Source: Bacteroidota bacterium
Lineage (GTDB): Bacteria; Bacteroidota; Ignavibacteria; Kapaibacteriales; NICIL-2
NCBI GenBank assembly: GCA_019695345.1
Contig: JAIBAE010000038.1
Coordinates: 1 to 38,719 of the forward strand
Reading direction: 5' to 3'
DNA length: 38,719 nt
Both the position numbers and the translations under genes were made by a program. A model generated the notes under the pieces. The model ran no database searches. It saw only the letters and a list, made by a program, of their open reading frames with translations, and had not been told where the DNA came from. This document shows positions 17,494-25,991 of the stretch, in pieces (position 1 is the first letter of the stretch; each line of letters opens with the position of its first letter).

Positions 17494-17868
17494 ATGCGTT
17501 TCCTTGTTGTTGATGATTCGCCCACAATGCGCCGCATTGTTGTTAATGCCTTACAAACCTTTGGCTGGGACCAAATTGTGGAAGCACAAGATGGCCAAGA
17601 AGCTCTGAGCAAATTAAAAGAGCATCCGGTTGAGTTTGTAATTACCGACTGGAATATGCCGGTTATGACCGGATTAGAGTTAACCAAAGCAATCCGTTCC
17701 GATGGTACTTTGGCAAAGTTGCCGGTGTTGATGGTAACTACACGCGGCTTAAAGCAAGATATTATTGAAGCATTGCAGGCAAAGGTGAACAATTATGTTG
17801 TTAAGCCATTTACTCCGCAGATTTTGAAAGAGAAGATTGATACGGTTCTGCAAACAATGGCGGCTTAA
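17494..17868 (+). CDS. cheY: CheY response regulator
   Basis: This is a 124-residue single-domain receiver. The acidic pocket is complete: Asp7 and Asp8 (VVDDSPTMRR), phosphorylation site Asp52 (ITDWNMPVM), Thr82 and Lys104 (YVVKPF). It is phosphorylated by CheA, and its phosphate removed by the CheZ-like protein encoded next. The start ATG 17494 has AGAAGGA 7 bases before it, a better ribosome site than most genes here. It heads a run cheY-cheZ-cheA-cheB with gaps of 20-60 bases, probably one transcript. The output target (a flagellar switch or other motility device) is not in the window. Confidence 0.92.
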   Translation: MRFLVVDDSPTMRRIVVNALQTFGWDQIVEAQDGQEALSKLKEHPVEFVITDWNMPVMTGLELTKAIRSDGTLAKLPVLMVTTRGLKQDIIEALQAKVNNYVVKPFTPQILKEKIDTVLQTMAA

Positions 17869-17900
17869 TTACCAAACAACAAACAAGGAGTAAAGAACAC

Positions 17901-18923
17901 ATGATACGTGATAAAGACCTTCAGCAATTACTTGCCAAAAGCGAAGAGCTTAAAGCCCTTTTTGTTTTAGGGCAGCGAGTTGTTCCGTTTTTGGAAGAAT
18001 TGTTTGTGTTTGTTCGGGAGGTTTCCCCGGCATTAGAGGACATCAATAAATCCATTGAAGACAATTTAAGCCGCATACCAAAAGCATCGAAGCAGTTATC
18101 CAAAGTTACTGAGGCAACCGAGCTTGCTACCAACGAGATTATGGATATTGTAGATGGCTTAAACTACAAAATGAATGTATTAGACCGTAACCTGAAAGAT
18201 GTGCAAACACGCTACTATGCACTGCAACATGCGTGCTCTGCGGCGGTAGAGATTTCTCGTGCCGGATTAAACAACGGACAAATGGGCAATCCATACTTAA
18301 CTAAAATTGAGAGTATGCTAGCGCCGGAAAGCACCAACGAAGACGCGGTATTATGTTTTAATAATTCGGAATCGGTATTAAGCAGTGTGCGAACAGATGC
18401 AAGTAATATTATGATGTCCTTACAGGTACAGGATATTACATCGCAACAGCTTGCGGCGGTAAACCATGTTATAGAAACTGTACAAGGTAAACTGAATTCG
18501 ATTTTAACCAGATTTAAGAGTACGGATTTAGATGAAGTTTCCGAACAGGCACATGCAGTAGAGCAACGTATCACAGTAAATTCAACCACGTTGCATAGAG
18601 AAATTGTGTTTGACCCTAATGCTGTTGACGGATTAGGTGGCGATAAAGTACAACGCCAAAATGATGTTGATGATTTAATGAAGTCGTTACAAGAAGGTTT
18701 AGGTGATGTACGCGAAGAAGCCTCTATGGATGATATCGATGCGTTGTTTGCATCATCGGCGGCCATGGATTCTATCCAGCAAGATATGGCAGCGGCTACC
18801 ATGCAAATTCCGGGAACATCAGTTGCTGAAGCTATTGCAACACAAACAACTGTAGCAAGCAACAACGATGACTCGGATGAGGTTTCGCAAGACGACATTG
18901 ATGCATTATTTAGCGCAGTCTAA
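17901..18923 (+). CDS. cheZ: CheZ-type CheY-P phosphatase with FliM-like CheY-binding motifs
   Basis: This is a 340-residue mostly helical protein, predicted to dephosphorylate CheY-P. The central segment MMSLQVQDITSQQLAAV matches the CheZ active-site helix: Asp178 and Gln182 in DITSQ stand where E. coli CheZ has Asp143 and Gln147 (DLTGQ). The C-terminal ~70 residues are acidic and disordered-looking and carry two short motifs: SMDDIDALF (276-283 region) and SQDDIDALF at the very end (329-337). These look like the CheY-binding peptide at the FliM N-terminus (SQxEIDALL) more than the E. coli CheZ tail. AAGGAG lies 10 bases before ATG. CheZ is uncommon in this part of the bacteria. The family call is good; the activity is inferred. 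Confidence 0.75.
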   Translation: MIRDKDLQQLLAKSEELKALFVLGQRVVPFLEELFVFVREVSPALEDINKSIEDNLSRIPKASKQLSKVTEATELATNEIMDIVDGLNYKMNVLDRNLKDVQTRYYALQHACSAAVEISRAGLNNGQMGNPYLTKIESMLAPESTNEDAVLCFNNSESVLSSVRTDASNIMMSLQVQDITSQQLAAVNHVIETVQGKLNSILTRFKSTDLDEVSEQAHAVEQRITVNSTTLHREIVFDPNAVDGLGGDKVQRQNDVDDLMKSLQEGLGDVREEASMDDIDALFASSAAMDSIQQDMAAATMQIPGTSVAEAIATQTTVASNNDDSDEVSQDDIDALFSAV

Positions 18924-18962
18924 CATTAACAACACTTACCAGACATCAAGGAAGGTTATTTT

Positions 18963-20930
18963 ATGAGCAACCCACAATTTTCCGACTCAGAAATGAAAGA
19001 GATATTCGAGAGTTTTGTTGTTGAAACTCGAGAATTATTGGATGCCTTATCATCCGACCTGATGTTGCTGGAATCGGAGCCGGAGAACATGGATTTGATG
19101 AATCAAATCTTCCGTAGCGTGCATACCATAAAAGGTACTGCGGGATTTATGGGATTTGAACAGATTCAAACCATTACTCATAAAGGCGAAGACTTGTTGA
19201 ACAAATTACGTAAAGCTGAACTGCATGTAACCCAAGAAATTATTGATGCTTTATTAGAAGTATACGACTGGATTGTTGTTCTATTAGAGAAAATTGAGAA
19301 TGGTGACAATGAAAAAGTAAACTTTGATTCTACCGTACAGCAGTTAGTTGCATTAATAAATGGGCAAGGGCAAAACGGAAATTCCGTAGTAACCACCCCG
19401 GAAACGGTTGCAACAACAACACAAAGTGCAGGAACCGGCGATGCCTTAAGTGCAATTGTGAATAATCCGGATTTTGGTAAAGGAACCGGCGATGATTTTA
19501 CCGATGATGAAGAGGCTGCATTGCAGGCAGCATTTGCACAGATAAACAAAGGCTTTACTGCACCTGTTATAACAGCTGCTTCGGCAACTACACCAAAACC
19601 CGAAGTAATATCTGTTGCAGAAGTTGCAACTACTGAACAAGTACAGGAACCACGCATACCGCTTGCTAAAGATAAACCTGCGGAATCGAAACAAGTAGAT
19701 AAAAATGCTGCATCGGCAGATACAACCATACGCGTTGATGTAGGTCGTGTGGAAGTGCTGATGAATTTAAGCGGTGAACTTGTATTAGGAAGAAACCGCC
19801 TGCAACAAATTGCCGAGAAACTTCATACCTCATTCGAGGGGAATGAATTAGTACGCGAGTTGTTGGAAACAGCAACACAAGTTGACTTTGTAACATCGGA
19901 AATACAAACAAGTGTTATGCGCATGCGCATGGTGCCTATTGCCAAGTTATACCAAAAAGCACCACGTATTGTACGCGATATAAGCCGCGAAGTACAGAAA
20001 GAAATTGAACTTGTACTAAAAGGTGAAGAAACAGAACTCGACAGAACCATTATAGAAGAATTAAACGACCCACTTATTCACATGATTCGTAATGCGTGTG
20101 ACCACGGTATCGAATCGCCCGAGGAGCGCGAGGCAACTGGTAAGCTACGCAAAGGTAAAGTTGTGTTGGATGCAGAGCAAGAAGGAAACATGATTGTTAT
20201 CAAGATAATTGATGACGGTAAAGGTATGGATCCGGAAAAGTTGAAATCCAAAGCAGTTGAAAAAGGAATCTTAACACCAGAACAAGCTGCTGCTATGTCT
20301 GCAAAAGAAGCGTTCCAGTTGATATTTGCTCCGGGCTTCTCTATGGCTAAGGTTGTTTCCAATATCAGCGGTCGGGGTGTTGGGATGGATGTAGTGCGAA
20401 CCAACATCCAAAAACTAAAAGGTATTATTGATATTGATTCTGAGCTTGGCAAAGGCACTACATTTACTATTAAACTACCATTAACTCTTGCAATTATACA
20501 AGGGTTGTTAGTAAAAGCCGGGAATGAAGTGTATACATTGCCATTAAGCTCGGTTATTGAAGTTGTTGCTGTAAATCCGGATAGCATTTGTACAGTTAAT
20601 CAGCGTCAGGTTGTACGGATTCGCGAGCAAGTGTTTCCGATACTACGTCTTGATTCCACGTTATCGGCACCGGATTTATATAGTAAAGAAATTGAGAACA
20701 AATACATAGTGGTTATAGGATTGGCAGAACAGCGCATAGGTGTGGTAGTTGATGAACTGTTAGGCCAGCAAGAAATTGTTATCAAGTCGCTTGGGCAATA
20801 TCTCGGACATATAGAAGGCATTACCGGCTCTACAATATTAGGCGATGGTAGTGTTGTTATGATTATAGATATAGCTGAGTTGATAGAAATTGCAAAGCGT
20901 GAAGCAGGTGCTTTAGAAGAAGTGTATTAA
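18963..20930 (+). CDS. cheA: Chemotaxis histidine kinase CheA
   Basis: This is a 655-residue CheA. Domains: P1 phosphotransfer (about 8-120) with His54 in SVHTIKGTAGF; a long Ala/Thr/Glu-rich linker (about 135-250) in place of a clear P2; P3 dimerisation (from about residue 253, DTTIRVDVGRVEVLMNLSGELV); P4 ATPase with N box HMIRNACDHGIE (near 373), G1 DDGKGMDPE and G2 GRGVGMDVV; and P5 CheW-like domain (about 500-650, TLPLSSVIEVV, IVVIGLAEQRIGVVVDELLGQQE). It autophosphorylates and passes phosphate to CheY and CheB. Start ATG 18963 after AAGGAAGG. Same strand and order as its partners. The weak P2 is a possible oddity; it cannot be settled by eye. Confidence 0.92.
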   Translation: MSNPQFSDSEMKEIFESFVVETRELLDALSSDLMLLESEPENMDLMNQIFRSVHTIKGTAGFMGFEQIQTITHKGEDLLNKLRKAELHVTQEIIDALLEVYDWIVVLLEKIENGDNEKVNFDSTVQQLVALINGQGQNGNSVVTTPETVATTTQSAGTGDALSAIVNNPDFGKGTGDDFTDDEEAALQAAFAQINKGFTAPVITAASATTPKPEVISVAEVATTEQVQEPRIPLAKDKPAESKQVDKNAASADTTIRVDVGRVEVLMNLSGELVLGRNRLQQIAEKLHTSFEGNELVRELLETATQVDFVTSEIQTSVMRMRMVPIAKLYQKAPRIVRDISREVQKEIELVLKGEETELDRTIIEELNDPLIHMIRNACDHGIESPEEREATGKLRKGKVVLDAEQEGNMIVIKIIDDGKGMDPEKLKSKAVEKGILTPEQAAAMSAKEAFQLIFAPGFSMAKVVSNISGRGVGMDVVRTNIQKLKGIIDIDSELGKGTTFTIKLPLTLAIIQGLLVKAGNEVYTLPLSSVIEVVAVNPDSICTVNQRQVVRIREQVFPILRLDSTLSAPDLYSKEIENKYIVVIGLAEQRIGVVVDELLGQQEIVIKSLGQYLGHIEGITGSTILGDGSVVMIIDIAELIEIAKREAGALEEVY

Positions 20931-20991
20931 AGTATTTACGAGAATATTCCCTTAACAAAGGGTATTAAACCCATGTAGATTGAGGTACGAT

Positions 20992-22185
20992 ATGTCAGCC
21001 GTTTTAAGAGTACTTGTTGTTGATGACTCTGCATTTATGGTGAGAACATTAAAGCAGATGTTGGAGTCGTCTCCGGATATAAAAGTAGTTGGTGTAGCAC
21101 AGAATGGTAAAGAAGCCATCCAGATGACGTCCGATTTAAAACCGGATATCATAACAATGGATATCGAAATGCCGGTTATGAATGGTATTGATGCTATTCA
21201 GAACATAATGCAAAATAACCCTACGCCAATTTTAGTAATAAGTACGCATACAACCGATGGTGCCCAGGTTACTATTGATGCTCTTACTTCCGGTGCAGTT
21301 GATTTCATCCTTAAAAACTCAGCGTTTAATGCTAATCAACTCATGTTAATGAGAGATGAAATTATTGAAAAGGTACTGGCTATTGGGCGTAATAGTAGTT
21401 TGCGAAACGAGCTTACACGACAAAGCGTTCTTAAAGTACAAGCACACAAAACACCGGTTAATACAATTCAACCTCCTGTACCAAAGTTATTAGTACGTAC
21501 CGATACAGTATCGTCTGCTGTGCAAAACGTGTATAGTAATGCTGCGAGTTCACAGGAACAATTGCGGAAACGTCCGGCACAATCATACTTCAAAATTGCT
21601 ATGATTGGTATCTCTACAGGCGGGCCTTTATCGCTTCAAAAATTACTACCAGTAATAAACGAACCTTTGCCTGTGCCGTTATTAATAGTGCAGCACATGC
21701 CTGCAAAGTTTACGGCTTCGCTTGCAGAGCGGCTTAACGCTATGTGTAAGTTCCGCGTTAAAGAAGCTGAGCATGGCGAACAACTGCAAGCAGGTACCGT
21801 GTACATTGCGCAGGGTGGTATGCAAATGACCGTTACAAAACAACATACCATAGATATCAGTCACGAGCCATCTGCGGTATTGTATAAACCATCGGTTGAT
21901 GTACTTGCGCAAAGTGTGCTAGAAGTATATGGGGGCAAAGTTTTAGGTATTATGATGACCGGTATGGGGCGCGATGGCGCAGATACCTATAAACTGTTAC
22001 ATCAGGCAGGCGCATACATTGTATCGCAAAATGCAGAGACATCGGTTGTGTATGGTATGCCTAAGGCAGTTAACGACGAAGGCATTGCACACGAAATAGT
22101 TGGCTTAGAAGCAATGGCAGGCGTAATAACACAATGCCTAACATCAAAAAGTACAACACCTGTTGGTGTTGGCACATTTGCATAA
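20992..22185 (+). CDS. cheB: CheB, chemotaxis receptor methylesterase/glutamine deamidase
   Basis: This is a 397-residue protein: receiver domain, linker, then methylesterase domain. ATG 20992 is used because GAGG lies at 20982-20985; an in-frame TTG at 20980 adds four residues. The receiver has Asp11/Asp12 (VVDDSAFM) and phosphorylation site Asp57 (ITMDIEMPVMNG). The esterase has the Ser208-His235-Asp328 triad: GISTGGPLS, QHMPAKFT, and GMGRDGADTYKLL. CheB-P removes methyl groups from MCP receptors and so adapts the system. It lies 61 bases after cheA. No CheR is present nearby, so the opposing enzyme must be elsewhere. Confidence 0.92.
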   Translation: MSAVLRVLVVDDSAFMVRTLKQMLESSPDIKVVGVAQNGKEAIQMTSDLKPDIITMDIEMPVMNGIDAIQNIMQNNPTPILVISTHTTDGAQVTIDALTSGAVDFILKNSAFNANQLMLMRDEIIEKVLAIGRNSSLRNELTRQSVLKVQAHKTPVNTIQPPVPKLLVRTDTVSSAVQNVYSNAASSQEQLRKRPAQSYFKIAMIGISTGGPLSLQKLLPVINEPLPVPLLIVQHMPAKFTASLAERLNAMCKFRVKEAEHGEQLQAGTVYIAQGGMQMTVTKQHTIDISHEPSAVLYKPSVDVLAQSVLEVYGGKVLGIMMTGMGRDGADTYKLLHQAGAYIVSQNAETSVVYGMPKAVNDEGIAHEIVGLEAMAGVITQCLTSKSTTPVGVGTFA

Positions 22186-22196
22186 CATAGAAAACC

Positions 22197-22634
22197 ATGA
22201 AATACGATACATCACGCAACTTACCCGATTACGAAATTGCACAGTTTTCTCGAGAGTTCGAAGAACAACGAATGGTGCGGGAGTTTGCCGACTATCTTAA
22301 CGTTGGCGAAATCTCTGGAACAACTCGTGGTGTACCCAAGGGCTCGGTAATAGAAGCAGAGTTTGTACATCACAGCGATACAAAAGTAGAAGTAGTACGC
22401 GATTCCATTTTACATGAACAAGACTCTCACTCACCCATCACCGTGTTACTGCACAAAGACGAACGTGCCGACATCCGTAGCATCGAAGTAATATGCTCTT
22501 GCGGTAAACGCGCCGTTATCAATTTGGAATACGATGGTGATACCGAAGCAATAACGCATCATTCCGATTACATGGTTGCCGATGGAAGTGTATTCACCGA
22601 ATTCAGCGAAGACCTGCCCGGGCAAAGTGGATAA
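22197..22634 (+). CDS. Conserved-looking small protein at the end of the chemotaxis operon, unknown function
   Basis: This is a 145-residue protein starting 11 bases after the cheB stop. The first half is charged and helical (MKYDTSRNLPDYEIAQFSREFEE...), and the second half is beta-like with EVICSCGKRAVINLEYD. The CxC pair looks like half of a zinc or redox site, but no full metal site is visible. No signal peptide and no membrane segment, so it is cytoplasmic. The tight spacing after cheB makes it part of the chemotaxis unit. I do not recognise the family; an adaptor or assembly role in chemotaxis or motility is a guess from position only. Confidence 0.65.
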   Translation: MKYDTSRNLPDYEIAQFSREFEEQRMVREFADYLNVGEISGTTRGVPKGSVIEAEFVHHSDTKVEVVRDSILHEQDSHSPITVLLHKDERADIRSIEVICSCGKRAVINLEYDGDTEAITHHSDYMVADGSVFTEFSEDLPGQSG

Positions 22635-22654
22635 TCTTTAGTATAATTTCTTGT

Positions 22655-22715
22655 TCCCCCTCATCTGCCGCAACAACCCATTCTGCGCCGTCACTCAGGC
22701 GGAGCCAACCGTTAC
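22655..22715 (-). repeat. R2 repeat, partial copy
   Basis: Reverse-strand likeness to R2 (GGTTGGCTCC..., then GTTGTTGCGGCAGA). Poorly kept; the gap 22635-23026 has this and the element below, and no gene. Confidence 0.5.
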
Positions 22716-22814
22716 AGCATCGCAAATATTTTAGAACTGTTTTAGTAATAAAAACGGTTTAAGATTTGAATCGAAACCTACAAGGATTCTGTTTCTGTCT
22801 TTTAAAACGATGTT

Positions 22815-22907
22815 TGTCATTCCCGAAAACGCTGAATAAAGCGTTTATCGGGAATCCATAGGTCTCCGTTTACGTAATATGGATACCCGATTTCTCGTGT
22901 ATGACAG
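22815..22907. repeat. MITE-like GTCATTCCCG element
   Basis: TGTCAT (22815-22820) pairs with ATGACA (22901-22906), and GGGAATCCATA (22850-22860) with TATGGATACCC (22878-22888, one mismatch). An inner hairpin lies around CCCGAAAACGC / GCGTTTATCGGG. It is like the widespread GTCATTCCCG...GGGAATCC repeat family; 93 bp, non-coding. Confidence 0.8.
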
Positions 22908-23026
22908 TTCTTGAATAATTCTTAAACAGTTACTAAAATCAAATTCCAGTAAAAGAATTTTGCAGATTGTAACAAACAACCCTATGTTGGAACAACACAA
23001 ATAATTCCAAGCCCATTAAGTTTACC

Positions 23027-24514
23027 ATGAAACTGTTTTTTGTAATCCTGCTTTGTGCAAATGTATTATTTGCCCAAATACCTATTACTACCCCAACAAG
23101 TACCCAAGCCATACCCGTACTACAAGAATGGTGGCGAGCCGACAATATGGGCTATGGCATAAACGGCATGACGTGGCTTGATAACTTTTACAACGGTAAA
23201 GGTGCATTGGTAATAAGCACCCCTAACGGCGTACAAACTTGGCAACTACGATACCCGTGGGATACGGTAAATGTTTTTACATGGAGTGGCGGAGATGCTA
23301 ACATTAAAACAGGAGACTTCAACGGCGATGGAGTTACGGATTATCTTGATGATAAAGGAAACATATATATAGGAAAGAAACAAGGTACTCCCCCAGTGTT
23401 AAGTAATATGAAGTTAAGCTACAGCTTACGGAACGAACAATTAAGAATATCTGATCTTAATAATGATGGAAAATCTGATGTTCTTGTTTTTGCTGATGCT
23501 TTATATCCTAATGGATTGTTTGCACAGGTATTTCTTGGAAATCAAATAATTGATAATATCAAACCTAAGAATATCAGTAGAGTAGGTCTAATTGACACAA
23601 GTTCATTTTCGTATTGCCTTTACGAAACAGAGCAACACAAGCTACGCATGATAACAGTATATTATCAAAAAGGTTCTTTTGATGGATATAAACTCTATGA
23701 TGTATCACTTAACAACGCCGACACAACAATTATATTAAAACCGTTGCATGAATTTATGGTTTCCGACGAAAAGCGAACTTGTGGCGGTACTAATACATTG
23801 CTTATAGATAATCTCAAACACACAATCCATTGGGTTGCTTTAGAAATGATAAATGAACGCCGTGAACTAACCAATGTTACTGTGTATGATGTAACGAATG
23901 ATACATTTAATAAACTCTACTCGGTTAGGATGGATAGCGTTACTACAATTGGAAGCTTTAACAATAGTATTGATAATAATGGGACTAAAGATTTTTATAT
24001 AGTCAGATGGAAAGTAGATTTATTAAGTAAATTGATGCTGTTTAGCGGAGAAATGTTTTCATCATTTAATCAGTTGAGTGAATATAAGCTTTGTCAATAT
24101 CAAGGATGTACAACAGTAAACGACTTAAATCAGGATGGAATCGCAGATATTGTTACACGTGGGGAGTATTTTGATGATAATTGTTTTAGGATTGTATTAA
24201 GTGATAAGACTAGCAGCGCAATAGAAGTAATTCCACAAGTATCTTCCTTTTCAACTAGATTTTTGTCATCTATACCTGTTAACAGTAAACAAGATATACA
24301 TTTAGAATTCAAATCTGAATTGTCCCAAAATATAGATATTGACATTACCGATATACTTGGAAGAATCGTATTCAGAAGGAAAATAATTATACCAAATGAT
24401 ACAAGTAATGTTTTGTTACAAACATCTCTGTTATCACTAAACATCGGTAAATATTTTATTCAATGTAGTTCACTGGACGGCAAACAAGTACTACCTTTTA
24501 ATATTGTTGAATAG
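23027..24514 (+). CDS. FG-GAP/VCBS-type beta-propeller secreted protein with T9SS sorting domain
   Basis: This is a 495-residue protein with a signal peptide (MKLFFVILLCANVLFA). Repeats with the FG-GAP/VCBS calcium-binding pattern are seen: TGDFNGDGVTDYLD (near residue 88), ISDLNNDGKSDVLVF (near 145) and VNDLNQDGIADIVTRG (near 366). They bind calcium through Asp-rich loops and build a beta-propeller. The C-terminus is a T9SS-type sorting domain (SIPVNSKQDIHLEFKSEL, then DITDILGRIVF, then LLSLNIGKYFIQCSSLDGK). It is likely a surface adhesin or binding protein. It follows a MITE-like repeat region, far from other surface genes, and runs alone. The binding target is unknown. Confidence 0.75.
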   Translation: MKLFFVILLCANVLFAQIPITTPTSTQAIPVLQEWWRADNMGYGINGMTWLDNFYNGKGALVISTPNGVQTWQLRYPWDTVNVFTWSGGDANIKTGDFNGDGVTDYLDDKGNIYIGKKQGTPPVLSNMKLSYSLRNEQLRISDLNNDGKSDVLVFADALYPNGLFAQVFLGNQIIDNIKPKNISRVGLIDTSSFSYCLYETEQHKLRMITVYYQKGSFDGYKLYDVSLNNADTTIILKPLHEFMVSDEKRTCGGTNTLLIDNLKHTIHWVALEMINERRELTNVTVYDVTNDTFNKLYSVRMDSVTTIGSFNNSIDNNGTKDFYIVRWKVDLLSKLMLFSGEMFSSFNQLSEYKLCQYQGCTTVNDLNQDGIADIVTRGEYFDDNCFRIVLSDKTSSAIEVIPQVSSFSTRFLSSIPVNSKQDIHLEFKSELSQNIDIDITDILGRIVFRRKIIIPNDTSNVLLQTSLLSLNIGKYFIQCSSLDGKQVLPFNIVE

Positions 24515-24562
24515 GTGAAGTATGAGAATCATTATAAATGCACTCACCGGAACTCCATGTCC

Positions 24563-24583
24563 CGTCAGATGTTACATCTGACG
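24563..24583. repeat. REP-like hairpin
   Basis: CGTCAGATGT and ACATCTGACG form a perfect 10-bp stem around one T. In the gap behind the FG-GAP-type gene, with nothing else but the R1 copy after it. Confidence 0.7.
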
Positions 24584-24654
24584 AAGTAAACTGACAACCT
24601 GTAGCAACATCATTAACCTCAGTCACGGAAACCGCATGGCTCAATTGTAGCACT

Positions 24655-24717
24655 TTATTTCCCGCAGTGTGTTGCTTTTAATTGCACAACGTGTGGTGCG
24701 GTCGGGCGATAGCAAAT
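24655..24717 (-). repeat. R1 repeat, copy 10
   Basis: Minus strand: TTTGCTATCGCCCGACCGC to GCGGGAAATAAAG. It lies just before the bidirectional terminator at 24721. Confidence 0.85.
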
Positions 24718-24720
24718 AAA

Positions 24721-24754
24721 AAAAGCCCATACTACAAAGTAATACGGGCTTTTG
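24721..24754. terminator. Bidirectional terminator
   Basis: AAAAGCCC (24721-24728) and GGGCTTTT (24746-24753) with a 17-base loop, flanked by A on the left and T on the right, so it can serve both strands; it ends the CADD-like gene on the minus strand. Confidence 0.75.
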
Positions 24755-24773
24755 TGTTTTTATGCAGAACGTA

Positions 24774-25454
24774 TTAGTTACTGCACCATTTTTCGTACAC
24801 GCCATCTAACAACAGGTTAATTGCATCGGCTGCTTCGCGGGCGGAATCCAATGCCAAGTTTTGTTGTTCTTCGGTGCGGCAAATGCGAACAAGCGCATCG
24901 CGTGTAACCTGACGGTGAATAACATCAGCTTCTTCGTGTACCTGAAAAAACACAAGTGCATCTTCGGTATCTAAGTTGTAATGTTTTTTCAAACCGTCAA
25001 TTTTGGTTGTACTAACTTCCGGAATTTGTGATTCGTACGCATACAATGCAGCCAAACCTACAGCAGGATTATCGTTTTTGGATAATGTTTTAAGAATACG
25101 TACCGACTCTTTTGTGTGTGGTAAATACTCGCGTGTTGCAATTTCTTCGCGCGATACTTCCAACGAGTCAGCAAATTTGCGCCATAATTCCGGGTGGTTA
25201 TTTGCACCGTGCTCTTCTTCCATTAAATTCTCCAGCAACATCTGGCGAACTTCCATGTCGTCTGCGCAGTTAGCGTGTGTAGCACTAACGTATGTTGGGA
25301 AGTGATATACTTGGTGGTAATATTCAAGTGCATACTGGCGAAGCATGTCTTTTGTTAACGTTCCGTGATTCCACATTTGGTAAAACGGATGTTGTAACAT
25401 GTGGCGCTCGTTAATAATAGCGTCCAGTTTGTCTAAAAACTCTTTATCTGTCAT
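24774..25454 (-). CDS. CADD-like haem-oxygenase-fold protein, predicted p-aminobenzoate synthase (folate)
   Basis: This is a 226-residue TENA/THI-4-fold protein that matches the CADD family (Chlamydia protein associating with death domains). CADD is known to make p-aminobenzoate for folate by using one of its own tyrosines with a di-iron site. Seen here: HPFYQMW near residues 22-28 with Tyr25; YYHQVYHFPTY (about 45-55); the metal-site motif MEEEHGANNH (about 77-86); and VHEEADVIH (about 171-179). The ordinary TENA thiaminase Cys motif is missing. It reads alone on the minus strand, divergent from clpS and with a terminator at 24721-24754. The family call is fairly good; the self-sacrificing chemistry is inferred from the family. 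Confidence 0.75.
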   Translation of the reverse strand: MTDKEFLDKLDAIINERHMLQHPFYQMWNHGTLTKDMLRQYALEYYHQVYHFPTYVSATHANCADDMEVRQMLLENLMEEEHGANNHPELWRKFADSLEVSREEIATREYLPHTKESVRILKTLSKNDNPAVGLAALYAYESQIPEVSTTKIDGLKKHYNLDTEDALVFFQVHEEADVIHRQVTRDALVRICRTEEQQNLALDSAREAADAINLLLDGVYEKWCSN

Positions 25455-25566
25455 GCGGATTTCCTCCTCGGGTTAAAATAAAAAGTACTACTAAAATTCA
25501 TGGTTGTTTTGTTAGGGCGCAAAACTACACATTTCCTATTTTTGCGCACCCAGAATTTTAAAAGGA

Positions 25567-25875
25567 ATGAATCAAATCCCTATGAATATCTTCGATACCG
25601 ATACATTAGAAACCGTAGAAGCCGAAACAATAGACACCGTAGAGGTGGTTTTGCCCGCAAAATGCGTATTATTTAACGACGAATGGCACACGTTCGACGA
25701 AGTAATTACGCAAATAATAAAAGCCACGGGCTGCTCGTACAGCAAAGCCGAGCGGCACACACTGGAAGTACATAACTCCGGGAAATCCATTGTGTACAAC
25801 GGCGAACTTGGGCGTTGCCTGGAAGTTAGCAGCGTTTTAGAAGAAATTGCTCTGCACACCAAAGTAGAATTTTAA
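25567..25875 (+). CDS. clpS: ClpS, N-end-rule adaptor of the Clp protease
   Basis: This is a 102-residue ClpS. The core is typical: [31 protein letters not shown], then [42 protein letters not shown]. The NDEWHTFD segment is the family signature (NDDYTTM in E. coli, NDDWHTFD-like in this lineage), and VHNSGK follows it. It gives N-degron substrates to ClpA/ClpC. Start ATG 25567; an in-frame ATG at 25582 is possible, since AAAGGA abuts the first start. clpC is 7 kb away on the same strand. It is divergent from the CADD-like gene. An R1 repeat begins right after the stop. Confidence 0.85.
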   Translation: MNQIPMNIFDTDTLETVEAETIDTVEVVLPAKCVLFNDEWHTFDEVITQIIKATGCSYSKAERHTLEVHNSGKSIVYNGELGRCLEVSSVLEEIALHTKVEF

Positions 25876-25876
25876 T

Positions 25877-25942
25877 TCTGCTAACGCAAGGCGGCACCGT
25901 AAGGTGCGTATCAAATAACCATCCCTGTTGCCGGAAAGAACC
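25877..25942 (+). repeat. R1 repeat, copy 11
   Basis: TTCTGCTAACGCAAGGCGGC to TTGCCGGAAAGAACC. Starts two bases after the clpS stop. Confidence 0.75.
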
Positions 25943-25991
25943 TTTGCGGTACTAATCACCAATATCATTTACACAGAATAAAACACATTAC

